A DNA stretch of 64,000 bases from Veillonella infantium (lineage in GTDB: Bacteria; Bacillota; Negativicutes; Veillonellales; Veillonellaceae). The stretch's first letter is position 1. Every line of letters begins with the position of its first letter. The notes under the pieces are model-generated. The model worked only from the letters and a program-made list of their open reading frames with translations. It made no database searches and was not told where the DNA came from. A program made the position numbers and the translations under genes. The stretch is taken from the NCBI RefSeq assembly GCF_002959895.1, contig NZ_PPDD01000006.1, positions 1-64,000 of the forward strand, read 5' to 3'. Positions 42,686 to 51,924 of this stretch are shown here, one piece after another.

Positions 42686-44326
42686 TTAAGACATCATACG
42701 TTCCATCATATATTCAATTTCATCAGCACTCAAATTGTACATAGCCTGTACCATTCGCTCTGCTGACTCACCAGATGCACCACTTTTCGCAATTTCTGCT
42801 TTTGCCTTAGCTATAAGGGCTTCCTTGCGTTGTGCTTCGGAATCTTCATCTGTTGGTACGGAAATATTAGCTTTACCTTGACCAATACCACGTACCTCTT
42901 GGTTAGGATTATCTTTAGACGTTGTTTTCGTATCTTGGGCGGCCACCGCTTCCATAGCGAAGGAGTTTTTACCAGTCATGATATACTCCACAGCCTCCAA
43001 GGTACTTTGTGTAAGATTTACAGTCCAGAATTCACCAGCTGCAGTCAATTTATAAAGTAACCCATTGTAAGCTACAAGACCACGTTCTTCCCATAATTTA
43101 TAGAGCCAGTTTAATTCTTCTAGTCTTGGATCTAGTGTTACTAAACTCATAATATTGAGGAACCCTTGTTCAAGTTGGCTTACCACTTGATTTACGACGG
43201 GTTGTAACTCACTTTGTTTCATAAGAGCCATGAATGGTTTTTCACCGCGACTAACCATATCTTCGTATGGCTTTAATGCACGATGTAACATCATGCCGTA
43301 CCCATCAACGTTACCACCGGCACCGCTACCAAATGGGAACATAGGCACGCCCGCTTTAGCCAAGATATTATAAAGGCTACGTTCACGGTTGTTAGCACTC
43401 CAGTGGGCTGCACTCAATCGACGATAGGAACGCTCATCAAGGTACTTACGACCGAGTTCGAACATATCCCCTTGCATAGAAGTTGTCGCTGCCGCTGGCA
43501 CTTTGCCCTTTGCAATGTCTTTATTAAGATCACTGCCATCAAATACGTTCAATTGATAAAGGTCAGCACCATCTACGCCAGAACTTACTAAATCGGCTAA
43601 GTCTTGTTCCCAAATTTCCATAGTTTGACCAGGTAAGCCATAGATTAAGTCGATAACCACAGAACATTGTCCATACGCTTTCAGCGCAGCTAAACGTTCT
43701 AACACGGTTTCTTTCGTATCTAAACGACCTACCATTTGACGTACTTCTGTATTGAAAGATTGTACGCCGATAGACATGCGGTTAACACCATTTGCCATCC
43801 ACACATCGAGATTTTCAGGAATCAAATCGTGAATACGGCCTTCTAATGTAAGCTCGTAATCGTTAGCTAGTGGCAAATATTCTTTAATTGCTTTTAACAA
43901 TCGTTCAGAGTTTGTTGGAGACAACGATGTTGGCGTACCTCCGCCGATAAATACGGCGTGGATTAATCCATTTTTCAATCTTGGACGTTCACTAGCCATC
44001 TTTAATTCACTAATGAGTCCATCAATATATTGGTCCTCTACGCTTTGACTCGTACCATTTTGGAAGAAGCCACAATATGTGCATTTTGTCTTACAAAACG
44101 GAATGTGAATATAGACGCATTGCATTTCACCCTTTTTAGGTGTGCCATTCATTACAGTATCCCAAACGGCTTGTGTTTCCTTTGGAGAAACTAAGATACC
44201 ATTTAGCCCTGCATGAACAACCCGTTTATGAGGGAATGCATCACTCATCGGATTATCGCATTCTAAACCTAGTTGTAGATTGCGTTGTTTCTCCGGAATG
44301 GATTCAAAGAAACTTGCTAAACTCAT
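42686..44326 (-). CDS. hutW: Anaerobic haem-degrading radical SAM enzyme, ChuW/HutW/HmuW type
   Basis: Opens the haem ring without oxygen, using SAM and electrons from a flavodoxin, and frees iron. The 546-residue protein has the radical SAM cluster motif YIHIPFCKTKCTYCGFFQN. This CGFFQN form, together with SAAHWSANNRERSLYN and PFGSGAGGNVDGYGMM, separates ChuW/HutW from coproporphyrinogen enzymes. An in-frame extension to 44443 is discarded because AAAGGGG precedes the ATG at 44326. The last 90 residues are an Ala/Lys/Glu-rich tail beyond the usual family end. It follows a flavodoxin gene by 20 bases. Confidence 0.9.
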   Translation of the reverse strand: MSLASFFESIPEKQRNLQLGLECDNPMSDAFPHKRVVHAGLNGILVSPKETQAVWDTVMNGTPKKGEMQCVYIHIPFCKTKCTYCGFFQNGTSQSVEDQYIDGLISELKMASERPRLKNGLIHAVFIGGGTPTSLSPTNSERLLKAIKEYLPLANDYELTLEGRIHDLIPENLDVWMANGVNRMSIGVQSFNTEVRQMVGRLDTKETVLERLAALKAYGQCSVVIDLIYGLPGQTMEIWEQDLADLVSSGVDGADLYQLNVFDGSDLNKDIAKGKVPAAATTSMQGDMFELGRKYLDERSYRRLSAAHWSANNRERSLYNILAKAGVPMFPFGSGAGGNVDGYGMMLHRALKPYEDMVSRGEKPFMALMKQSELQPVVNQVVSQLEQGFLNIMSLVTLDPRLEELNWLYKLWEERGLVAYNGLLYKLTAAGEFWTVNLTQSTLEAVEYIMTGKNSFAMEAVAAQDTKTTSKDNPNQEVRGIGQGKANISVPTDEDSEAQRKEALIAKAKAEIAKSGASGESAERMVQAMYNLSADEIEYMMERMMS

Positions 44327-44345
44327 ACTCCAATCCCCTTTCAGT

Positions 44346-44864
44346 TTAGGCTTGCAACTTTGCAAGTACAGATTTAGTGAATTCTTTTGCATTTGCAAAG
44401 TCTTGTTCATCTGGATGCGTTTCAGCCGCCTTATGTAACGCATCCCGTTCAGGGCTTTGTCCGTGGGCAGATCCAGGTGGGAACATTTTATACATCATTT
44501 CGATTACTTTAGGGTCGATTTTGCCTTGGCATACAAAACCATCTACAAGAGACTCTTTATTATGTAGTAATTCAGATGCTTTTTCAATACTTTCACGAGC
44601 ATGATCAGAATCTGCATACATACCTAATGTCCCAAAGAATACGATGTTAGGATTTGTTAAGGTTTCAATCAATTTTGCAGCCTCTTTATTTGCTGTACCA
44701 CGGTCTACCCAGAAACCTACGAATACTGTGTCATAATCAGCTAAATTTTCAGGCGCTTCTTTTACAGGAACGCAAGGTGTACCTTCAGGCATTACAGAAG
44801 CCATTGCTTCCGCTACGCTTTTTGTATTTCCCGTGAGGGAAGAATATAAAATAATGGATTTCAT
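44346..44864 (-). CDS. Flavodoxin, probable electron donor to the haem-degrading enzyme
   Basis: A 172-residue flavodoxin. The FMN phosphate loop YSSLTGNTKSVAEAM is followed by VFVGFWVDRGTANKEA, which binds the flavin ring, and GTLGMYADSDHA. In Fusobacterium a flavodoxin gene (hmuF) pairs with the radical SAM haem enzyme HmuW, and this arrangement is the same. It is most likely the electron donor. AAGGAG precedes the ATG. The tonB gene lies 62 bases upstream. Confidence 0.88.
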   Translation of the reverse strand: MKSIILYSSLTGNTKSVAEAMASVMPEGTPCVPVKEAPENLADYDTVFVGFWVDRGTANKEAAKLIETLTNPNIVFFGTLGMYADSDHARESIEKASELLHNKESLVDGFVCQGKIDPKVIEMMYKMFPPGSAHGQSPERDALHKAAETHPDEQDFANAKEFTKSVLAKLQA

Positions 44865-44926
44865 AATTAGCTCCTTTAATTCTTGGATGAGTATATTACT
44901 AAAATAGATCTATTACATAGATACTT

Positions 44927-45721
44927 TTATTCGTCCTCATCATCAGAGGATTCGTGACCTCTAAACTCAACTGGTACTTTGACATCGATATCTTCGCCTG
45001 TTGGATTTCGATATGGTGTTGCGGCCACTACGGCAGACATTGCCGCATCATTGAATATTTCATTTGTAGAAGATACGATACTTTGTCCAATAAGACTACC
45101 ATTTGTATCAAGTGTTACTTGTACAGTCACATCGCCTTGTAATTTTCTTTTTAAAGCCATGGAAGGCATTTGTGCATTGTCTTGCACTCTTGCACGGAAC
45201 CCTTCCGCATCAAATGCAGCTTTCACTGTACCATGGTTGTTACCATTGCCGTTTCCATTGCCATTGCCATTACCTTGACCTTGACCATCCCCATCACCAG
45301 GGCCAACACCTGTACCGTTACCACCGCCAGAGCCGCCACCATGTCCGGGGCCGGAACCACCTGCGGAATTATCACCAGAGGTATTACCTTTATGTTCGCC
45401 GCCTTTTTGGGATACATCTACTGCATCAGGAATATCTGTTGCAGTAGATGGATCTATATTCGCTACAACAGCCTTTGTTCTTGCCGCCACTTCATCAGCC
45501 GATAGTGGTTTAGGGAATAGGTCTGACCTATTACCGCCACCACCGCCGGCATGACCACTGCCGCCATCATCGAGTACACTTTGTGTAAGATCCACTTCAT
45601 AGGTATCCATATCTTGAATAGCTGGAACGACCACAAAAAAGATGACCGCAATAAAGAGAGCAATGAGATGAACTACGGCGGATATAATGGCTGCTTTTTT
45701 CCATGATATGCCTAGTCCCAT
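44927..45721 (-). CDS. tonB: TonB with a Gly/Asn-rich linker
   Basis: A 264-residue energy-transducing protein. One N-terminal membrane helix (AAIISAVVHLIALFIAVIFFVVV, about residues 10-32) carries the His used in TonB. The periplasmic span at about residues 117-166 is almost only Gly, Asn, Asp, Gln and Ser, instead of the usual Pro/Lys/Glu. The C-terminal TonB domain (GDVTVQVTLDTNGSLIGQSIVSS to DIDVKVPVEF) follows, then an acidic tail SSDDEDE. The exbD stop overlaps its ribosome binding site. It would energise the receptor encoded in the same operon. Confidence 0.9.
   Translation of the reverse strand: MGLGISWKKAAIISAVVHLIALFIAVIFFVVVPAIQDMDTYEVDLTQSVLDDGGSGHAGGGGGNRSDLFPKPLSADEVAARTKAVVANIDPSTATDIPDAVDVSQKGGEHKGNTSGDNSAGGSGPGHGGGSGGGNGTGVGPGDGDGQGQGNGNGNGNGNGNNHGTVKAAFDAEGFRARVQDNAQMPSMALKRKLQGDVTVQVTLDTNGSLIGQSIVSSTNEIFNDAAMSAVVAATPYRNPTGEDIDVKVPVEFRGHESSDDEDE
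45243..45274. repeat. Six-base repeats coding the Gly-Asn run of TonB
   Basis: The plus strand reads CCATTG-CCGTTT-CCATTG-CCATTG-CCATTA. Slippage of one unit would add or remove one Gly-Asn pair without changing frame. Confidence 0.55.
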
Positions 45722-45723
45722 AA

Positions 45724-46131
45724 TTATCCTTTCTGTTCAGCTGCAATCGCCAAGCGTTTAACGCCAGATTGTTTTAACATATCCATAATCGCTACTACTT
45801 GACCATGGGCAGCCCGTTTATCGGCTTGCAAGATAACACTGGCATTCGGATTTTCTTGAATACGTTGTTTAACCATTGCCTCAGCATCATCAATGCTCAT
45901 AGGATTGTTATCAATCGTAATATGACCTTCTGCATCTAATGTGAGTACTATAGGCAATTGAGCTGGTGCCGAAGCGCTAGTCGCCTGTGGTAATTGTACA
46001 GACAAGGCTTTTTGAGCCACTGTTTGTAAGCTGTTCATCATGAAGAATACCAACAAGAAGAAGATGATATCAATCATTGGGATAATCATGAATTCCGGCT
46101 TACTTTTCATACGAAAGCTTTGTAAATTCAT
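45724..46131 (-). CDS. exbD: ExbD, inner-membrane proton-channel subunit
   Basis: A 135-residue ExbD/TolR protein. One membrane helix (MIDIIFFLLVFFMMNS) has the essential Asp in MIDI, and the periplasmic domain has VILQADKRAAHGQVVAIMDMLKQSG. The ATG at 46131 is preferred over a GTG at 46143; a GGTGG lies at reasonable distance. The exbB stop is two bases upstream, so the pair is tightly coupled. Confidence 0.93.
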   Translation of the reverse strand: MNLQSFRMKSKPEFMIIPMIDIIFFLLVFFMMNSLQTVAQKALSVQLPQATSASAPAQLPIVLTLDAEGHITIDNNPMSIDDAEAMVKQRIQENPNASVILQADKRAAHGQVVAIMDMLKQSGVKRLAIAAEQKG

Positions 46132-46133
46132 AA

Positions 46134-46751
46134 TTATTTCCACCCTTCTCGTTTAGCAGTCACAAGGCTTACACACATATTTTCAATTTGGTTAATAATA
46201 GAATCTAAACGATGACTAAAGATTGTATACACAATAAATGCCATGATAGCTACGCACAAACCAGATGCTGTGGCGATGAGGGCTTCACCGACACCACCAG
46301 TAATGGCAGATGCACCAGCACCAGAGTCGAGGATGCTGAAAGAACCAATCATACCTGTTACAGTACCAAGCAACCCTAACAATGGAGAGATTGTTACTGT
46401 TGCACTGAGGTAGTCCATATATTTACGGAAACCTACTACATCTACCCCCATTTGGTCCGTAAAGGCTGTTTTCATCGCTTCTTCGCTAGAAGCATTATGT
46501 AAACCTGCTTCTGCAATGCGGCTAGCAATAGATGGGTTTTCTTTGATTACTTTATCAATTTCTGCCCAATTTTGTAACTTTGCTAGTTCATTGACTGCAT
46601 GAGTAACAACGAATGTTTTACCAGCATATTTGCGATAGTAGAAAGCTCGTTCTACAGCGATAGCGATAATCATAAGAGACAAAAACAATAATGGATACAT
46701 TACATACCCACCACTATGAAACAAGTGAATGACATAATTTAAGTTTTCCAT
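46134..46751 (-). CDS. exbB: ExbB, MotA/TolQ/ExbB proton-channel subunit
   Basis: A 205-residue inner-membrane protein with three helices: the first at residues 15-37 (MYPLLFLSLMIIAIAVERAFYY), and the second and third around TVTISPLLGLLGTVTGMIGSF and GVGEALIATASGLCVAIMAFIVY, which hold the channel Thr and Glu. It forms the proton channel with ExbD that powers TonB. It follows the receptor gene by 35 bases. Confidence 0.94.
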   Translation of the reverse strand: MENLNYVIHLFHSGGYVMYPLLFLSLMIIAIAVERAFYYRKYAGKTFVVTHAVNELAKLQNWAEIDKVIKENPSIASRIAEAGLHNASSEEAMKTAFTDQMGVDVVGFRKYMDYLSATVTISPLLGLLGTVTGMIGSFSILDSGAGASAITGGVGEALIATASGLCVAIMAFIVYTIFSHRLDSIINQIENMCVSLVTAKREGWK

Positions 46752-46786
46752 ATTAGTAACCTTTCTGCCTGTTTACAGACTGAACA

Positions 46787-49700
46787 TTAGAACCTGTAAG
46801 TCCCTTGAATTCTTGTATAATCGCCTAACTTAAAGCTTTCACTACCATACAAAGTATCTCGTTTATTAGTACCCTTCGCATCGAATGTATAGAATGCCTC
46901 AAGGAGCAAGTCCTTGCGAGGTACATAGCCGGCACCAAATGTAAAGCTGCGAATACCATCGAGATAACGATCCGGCACTGCGCCAGTACCATTGCCACCA
47001 AAGAAGGAGCCATGTTCGAAATGTTTGTAATCGATGAAGGCATTCCAAGATTTTGGAATATCTAGGTCAGCACGGCCAATATCTAGACGAGCCATCCAGA
47101 AGTGTGGTGTACCACCCATTTGATGACCTTTAAGGGCAAAGTCTGCTGTACCTCGTTCATGTTCATAAACAGTATTACCATTTAAGTAACGGCCAAGGTT
47201 AGAACGGTTTTGTCCGTAGTCAACAGTAACAGATGCATTAGCACCCAGTTGATATTTAGCGCCGATACCGAATACATGAGCTACATTGGAGAAACTGTAT
47301 TCATCATTACCGTTGCCATTTGCATTGAGGTATGTATGCGTTTTACCACCAAAGGAGCGTAAATACCAGGCTTGTAAACCAAGACGAGAGCCAATTTGTT
47401 TCTTATATTGAACAAAGGCGGCTTTATCGATAGCTGGCACAGTATCTTTTTCAAGAACTACCCCTTCTGTGCGAATCAAGTTGCCAATGATCTTACCAAT
47501 CGCTTCACGAGGCAATTTGTTTTCAGACTCTGCATCATGTACAACTTTTTCAAGATTATACATATAGTTAAACATTGCATTTGGCATGCCCCAACCATAA
47601 TAAGAGCTACCTTCACCCCAATCATTGGAGGACATGGTAAAGTTCTTTTTATAAATGGCATCTTTAGCATCAAAATCGCTAAATACATAACTACCACTAT
47701 CGTATTTATACGTTTTAGCACCTACATAACCAGTGAACTCATAATCACTAGATGGTTGTCCATAGTAATCATAAGATTGTTTGAACGTCCCATCTGGCTG
47801 TTTAACCCAAACTACATCAAGCTCACTATTGTTATAGTTACTCCAGTTATCTGTAGCATTATAGTTAGCAATTTCTGCTACCGATTGATTGATGTCGTCA
47901 CCATGTTTTTCAACATAGGCTTTAGGATTTACTAAAGCATCTTTATTATCAGTAGATACGATAAGACCTTTAGCTTTTTCTTTTAAGTATTCAGGGTATA
48001 AAGAAGAGTTCACATTATACATAATGTCACTAGTCTTATATAGTTTTTCCCCTGTATTCTTATTAGTGATTTCGTACATTGCATAACCACCAGATGGAAT
48101 ATCGAGGGAGAATTTTTTCTCCGCCATATCTGTAGGATATGCCTTTGTAAGAATATCTTGTAAGCGGCTCATAATTTGAGCTTGTTTTTGTTGTGTTTCT
48201 GCAAGCTTAGCATTAGCCTTTTCAATTTCTTGATCTCGATTTGGATTACTCCAACTTAGATTCAATGTAGCTTTATACGCATCATATTCATCTTGTAATC
48301 CTTTTAGCTGTTGATAGAAGTAAAGACTATCGGTCTTACCTTTGTAAGTAGAATCATAAATACCATTAGGGCTATCTGGTGCAGCTGCATCTTCATCAGA
48401 TTTTTTCTCACCATCAGAACCTGTTTTTGTAGCACTACTTATATCGTATGGGAACTCATCTCGGTTAATACCAATCAATTCAGCCGCTGTTGGTGGTCTG
48501 TAGATAACTTCATGTACTGCATGAGTGTAGGCAGAATCAGTGATACCTGTACTATGTTTGAAAGTACCAACACCGATACGAACTTGAGAGTCATGACCGT
48601 TCCAAACGGCACGAACACCATCATAGGATTGACCAAACCAGTAACCACTAGCCCCCATTGGCTCTGTTAAGCGGCCCACTGATACATCCCATTTTTTAAC
48701 CCGTCTTGTGAGATCCACCGTATCGAGTCGTTGATGGTTAAAGCCTTTAGAATCAGATTGAGTCCAGCTTGTATCGACACCACTCATGCCAGTCGCACTG
48801 CCGATAACCTTAAGATTTGTAAACTCATTAAGGCGTGCATCAAAGCCAAGACGCAATCGTTGTTCAAAGCTATGACGATTAGCATCGTACATATTCGCTT
48901 TTGCAGAACCGATAGCGGAGTTAGCTCTAAATGGAGATTGAGGTCTATTAGATCCATCATGTGCCATCCAGCGTGCTCTATAATCGCCGACTAATGTAAC
49001 ACCACGCTCTTTAGTGGTATCAAAATCAGAATGAATAAAGTCAGTTAAGCGAACTACATCAGCTACATTTTGTACGCCAGATTCAGCACTACCAACATCA
49101 CCATTTGCATTTGCATTTGCATTTGCACCTGCTACGCCAGCCTTTCCACCATCTTTGGTCTTACCGATAGCCGTAGTTTTTGTACCATCGCCACCACCGA
49201 ATTTAAGGTTAACACCCACGCGGTATACCCGTTCTTGTGTAGCACGGTCATCATCGCGATGGTTAAAGATATTGTTAATACCAAAGTACATCATGGCATT
49301 TTTATTGAATCGTTTTTGAACCATTACGTTCCAAATGCCAAATGTTTTCTTTTCATAAGTTTGCTTATTATAAACGCCTGCATCACCGGACAAGATATCT
49401 GGCCAGTAGTTACCGCCATTGTTAAGGGTATTACTATCAAGCATGTTGATATAGTAATCACCCCAAATAGAACCATTCCAACCGGATTTAGGATTATCAT
49501 AAGTAATGCCGATGTCAATCTTGTGCATTGGTTTATCAAGCAATTGACGAGGCATTGAAGGATCGCTCTTATTGATGGCATGTAAGTATGTATAACCTAA
49601 CTTACCAGACCAATATTTGCCGAACTTTTGCTGTACTTCCGCTTGAACACCGGTAATCTCTGCTTTACCAATATTTTTAAAGCTGTAAATCATGTCTGGT

Positions 49701-51874
49701 GCCCGTTGGTACTTCGCATCGCCTTTGAGGTATGGCGCAAAGTCCATGAAGTCCCCTGTGAAGTACACGGACATATAGTTCTTGATGCGGTTGTGGAATA
49801 CACCTACGCGGGCATAGGTATTTTTATTTTCCCCTTCTAAACTCATATCAAAGTTGACAGATTTTTCTGGTTTTAAATTAGGATTACCAGCCCAGTACCA
49901 ACCGAGTTTTGCCACCCCAATCCCTACAGGATTGGAAGCGTACATTTCCCAGTTGTACCATAATTCGCCCATGCCAGGTTCAGTATAACCCGTGCCTACA
50001 TTGGCTTTAAACCTACGATGTGTATTGCCCTTTACGTTATAGGTCATACCTAAGGAAGCAGAGAGATTAGAACCAAACAAGCTACTATTGTCAAAACGTA
50101 AAATTGGAGACAATGTTAAATTCTTATTCACTTGCCAAGTATCAGAAATATACGCGTTTAACTTGCGGATTGTACCGCTACCAGTGGTCAATCGTTGATC
50201 CCGATTACGGTACTCTTCCAAGAAGGCTTTGCCATTTAATTTAGGCGCCTTTTTACGCATTTCTGGGTCATTGGACTCGCCATATTTAAAATAGTCACCT
50301 ACGATATTGGCACGTGTGGCAGATAATACGGGATTTTCTGCTTTTAAACGATCCTCTAAGGCTTTATAGCGAGCTTTAAACTCATCCGTTACAGGTTGAT
50401 TATTTGGGGATGTACTAGACCAATCACTTAATCGGCTTTCAGACAAACCATAGTTTACATAATCATCATATGTAATGCCTGGCTTTTGTGCATCTGTAGC
50501 GGCACCATAGTATTCGTAATCCATATCCCATTGGGGCATACCACCACCGGAATTGATGAATTTGTAGTCGTGGATATGAGAGTAAACTTTAATACTATTA
50601 TCACCTTTACGTCTTACAAGACGATCGAGTTTATCCACTAGCAAGCTTTTATCGTAATCCCATGGATCGATGTACATTGTGCTTGTATTAGGAGAGCTCT
50701 TCAATCGGCTACCAGAACCTTCTTCACGAGCATAGCTGACGCCGTAGCTAAGCAAGTGATTTTTATTGAGTTGTGTATTCGCATTAGCTCGAATGTCTAA
50801 TTGACGATGATCGATATTATCGATATAGCGCAACTCATTGGAGCCTTCATAAGCAGAACGACCAGTATAACTAATGAGGGCTACGTCATTTTCTTTGATG
50901 CGGGAGTAGTTAGTTTCAACCGTCCAGTCGCTTTTACCAGCTCGAGAGGACCATTGTAAGTTTGCTGTATTACGGTCCGCAGTACGTTTGAAATGTTGTT
51001 GTGGCTCTAAGTCGGAGTCAGAGTGTTTAACATCGCGTACAAGATCTTCTGTATAGCGGTTGAGACGCATTTCAAATTTATTTTTATCATTTGCCTCGTA
51101 AGTTGCTACAAGACCGATATCGGCCGCATCACCGTAGTAACGAAGTACATTGGGCTTAAAATTATGTTTTGCATAGTCATAAGCCATACCGGATGCACGG
51201 CGGCTAACGGATGCTAAGACAGGCATGAGATCACGTTTACTACCAGATAAACCGACCTTCAATTTCCCCATTTGACCGGAGTCGGCACGAATGAAGAAGT
51301 TCTGGAATGGGAACGTATCGCCATCGCTCTTACGGCGCATACCTTCTGTATTTAATTGCAAGGTTGGTTTCTTTTGTGCCTTTTTAGTGATGATATTAAC
51401 TACACCACCTATAGCATCAGAGCCGTATTTAGCACTGGCCGCACCTTGAATAACCTCTATACGTTCAACGTTTTCTGTACCTAGCCGTTGTACTTCGTCT
51501 GCTGCACCAGAGTACTTATCAAAATCGCCGAGAACGGGTTGACCATCTACGAGAATCAGTGTGTGACGCACTTCGGCACCGCGGATAGATACACCAACAC
51601 GGCCCATAGCATCAACGGTTCTAGATACACCTGTTTGAGTAAATATAATATCTTCGACGGACTTCGCCTGTTTCTTTTCAATCTCTTTCTTGGTAATGAT
51701 TTGCACTTGCTGTGAGTTCAATTTTGCTTCTTCTTCAGCCCATGTTCCTTTAACATGAACTACATCTGTCGTAACAGTCGCATTCTCCGCCCATACTACA
51801 AGCGGTGCACTAAGCCACAAGGCAACTGCACTGGACAGAATAATACTGCGTTTTGCATGTCCCCACCGGTTCAT
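46787..51874 (-). CDS. TonB-dependent receptor fused to a second, porin-like beta-barrel
   Basis: A 1695-residue outer-membrane protein. A signal peptide (about 1-29) is followed by a plug domain with QVQIITKKEIEKKQAKSVED, VSIRGAEVRHTLILVDGQPV and ASAKYGSDAIGGVVNIITKK. A 22-stranded-type barrel includes GNPNLKPEKSVNFDMSLEG, the NPNL motif seen in haem receptors, and ends in RVYRVGVNLKF (Phe 892). A Gly/Ala/Asn linker spans about 893-936. Residues 937-1695 form a second barrel that begins TLVGDYRARWMAHDG, has RLRLGFDARLNEFTNLKVIG strands as in Negativicutes porins, carries a coiled-coil insertion near 1180-1240, and ends YTRIQGTYRF. GAGGAGG precedes the ATG. The frame is unbroken. Confidence 0.9.
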   Translation of the reverse strand: MNRWGHAKRSIILSSAVALWLSAPLVVWAENATVTTDVVHVKGTWAEEEAKLNSQQVQIITKKEIEKKQAKSVEDIIFTQTGVSRTVDAMGRVGVSIRGAEVRHTLILVDGQPVLGDFDKYSGAADEVQRLGTENVERIEVIQGAASAKYGSDAIGGVVNIITKKAQKKPTLQLNTEGMRRKSDGDTFPFQNFFIRADSGQMGKLKVGLSGSKRDLMPVLASVSRRASGMAYDYAKHNFKPNVLRYYGDAADIGLVATYEANDKNKFEMRLNRYTEDLVRDVKHSDSDLEPQQHFKRTADRNTANLQWSSRAGKSDWTVETNYSRIKENDVALISYTGRSAYEGSNELRYIDNIDHRQLDIRANANTQLNKNHLLSYGVSYAREEGSGSRLKSSPNTSTMYIDPWDYDKSLLVDKLDRLVRRKGDNSIKVYSHIHDYKFINSGGGMPQWDMDYEYYGAATDAQKPGITYDDYVNYGLSESRLSDWSSTSPNNQPVTDEFKARYKALEDRLKAENPVLSATRANIVGDYFKYGESNDPEMRKKAPKLNGKAFLEEYRNRDQRLTTGSGTIRKLNAYISDTWQVNKNLTLSPILRFDNSSLFGSNLSASLGMTYNVKGNTHRRFKANVGTGYTEPGMGELWYNWEMYASNPVGIGVAKLGWYWAGNPNLKPEKSVNFDMSLEGENKNTYARVGVFHNRIKNYMSVYFTGDFMDFAPYLKGDAKYQRAPDMIYSFKNIGKAEITGVQAEVQQKFGKYWSGKLGYTYLHAINKSDPSMPRQLLDKPMHKIDIGITYDNPKSGWNGSIWGDYYINMLDSNTLNNGGNYWPDILSGDAGVYNKQTYEKKTFGIWNVMVQKRFNKNAMMYFGINNIFNHRDDDRATQERVYRVGVNLKFGGGDGTKTTAIGKTKDGGKAGVAGANANANANGDVGSAESGVQNVADVVRLTDFIHSDFDTTKERGVTLVGDYRARWMAHDGSNRPQSPFRANSAIGSAKANMYDANRHSFEQRLRLGFDARLNEFTNLKVIGSATGMSGVDTSWTQSDSKGFNHQRLDTVDLTRRVKKWDVSVGRLTEPMGASGYWFGQSYDGVRAVWNGHDSQVRIGVGTFKHSTGITDSAYTHAVHEVIYRPPTAAELIGINRDEFPYDISSATKTGSDGEKKSDEDAAAPDSPNGIYDSTYKGKTDSLYFYQQLKGLQDEYDAYKATLNLSWSNPNRDQEIEKANAKLAETQQKQAQIMSRLQDILTKAYPTDMAEKKFSLDIPSGGYAMYEITNKNTGEKLYKTSDIMYNVNSSLYPEYLKEKAKGLIVSTDNKDALVNPKAYVEKHGDDINQSVAEIANYNATDNWSNYNNSELDVVWVKQPDGTFKQSYDYYGQPSSDYEFTGYVGAKTYKYDSGSYVFSDFDAKDAIYKKNFTMSSNDWGEGSSYYGWGMPNAMFNYMYNLEKVVHDAESENKLPREAIGKIIGNLIRTEGVVLEKDTVPAIDKAAFVQYKKQIGSRLGLQAWYLRSFGGKTHTYLNANGNGNDEYSFSNVAHVFGIGAKYQLGANASVTVDYGQNRSNLGRYLNGNTVYEHERGTADFALKGHQMGGTPHFWMARLDIGRADLDIPKSWNAFIDYKHFEHGSFFGGNGTGAVPDRYLDGIRSFTFGAGYVPRKDLLLEAFYTFDAKGTNKRDTLYGSESFKLGDYTRIQGTYRF
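49103..49126. repeat. (ATTTGC)4 repeat in the linker of the double-barrel protein
   Basis: Four exact hexamers code for alternating Asn and Ala. Gain or loss of units keeps the reading frame and changes linker length. Confidence 0.8.
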
Positions 51875-51924
51875 TGTGCCCTCCTCAATTTCTAACTAAC
51901 CATATGTTTTGTATCTCCCACACA

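Noticed and set aside
42686-44326. Coproporphyrinogen dehydrogenase (HemN) or HemW
   Set aside because: The cluster motif with CGFFQN, the SAAHW and SGAGGN segments, and the flavodoxin/TonB context fit the ChuW/HutW haem-degrading branch better.
45103-45505. Plus-strand frames across tonB
   Set aside because: They are shadows created by the Gly/Asn-rich repeat codons; none has a ribosome binding site or recognisable domain.
46787-51874. Two genes joined by a sequencing error
   Set aside because: The frame is open through a low-complexity linker with sensible codons, and there is no ribosome binding site, signal peptide or start codon context at the second barrel.
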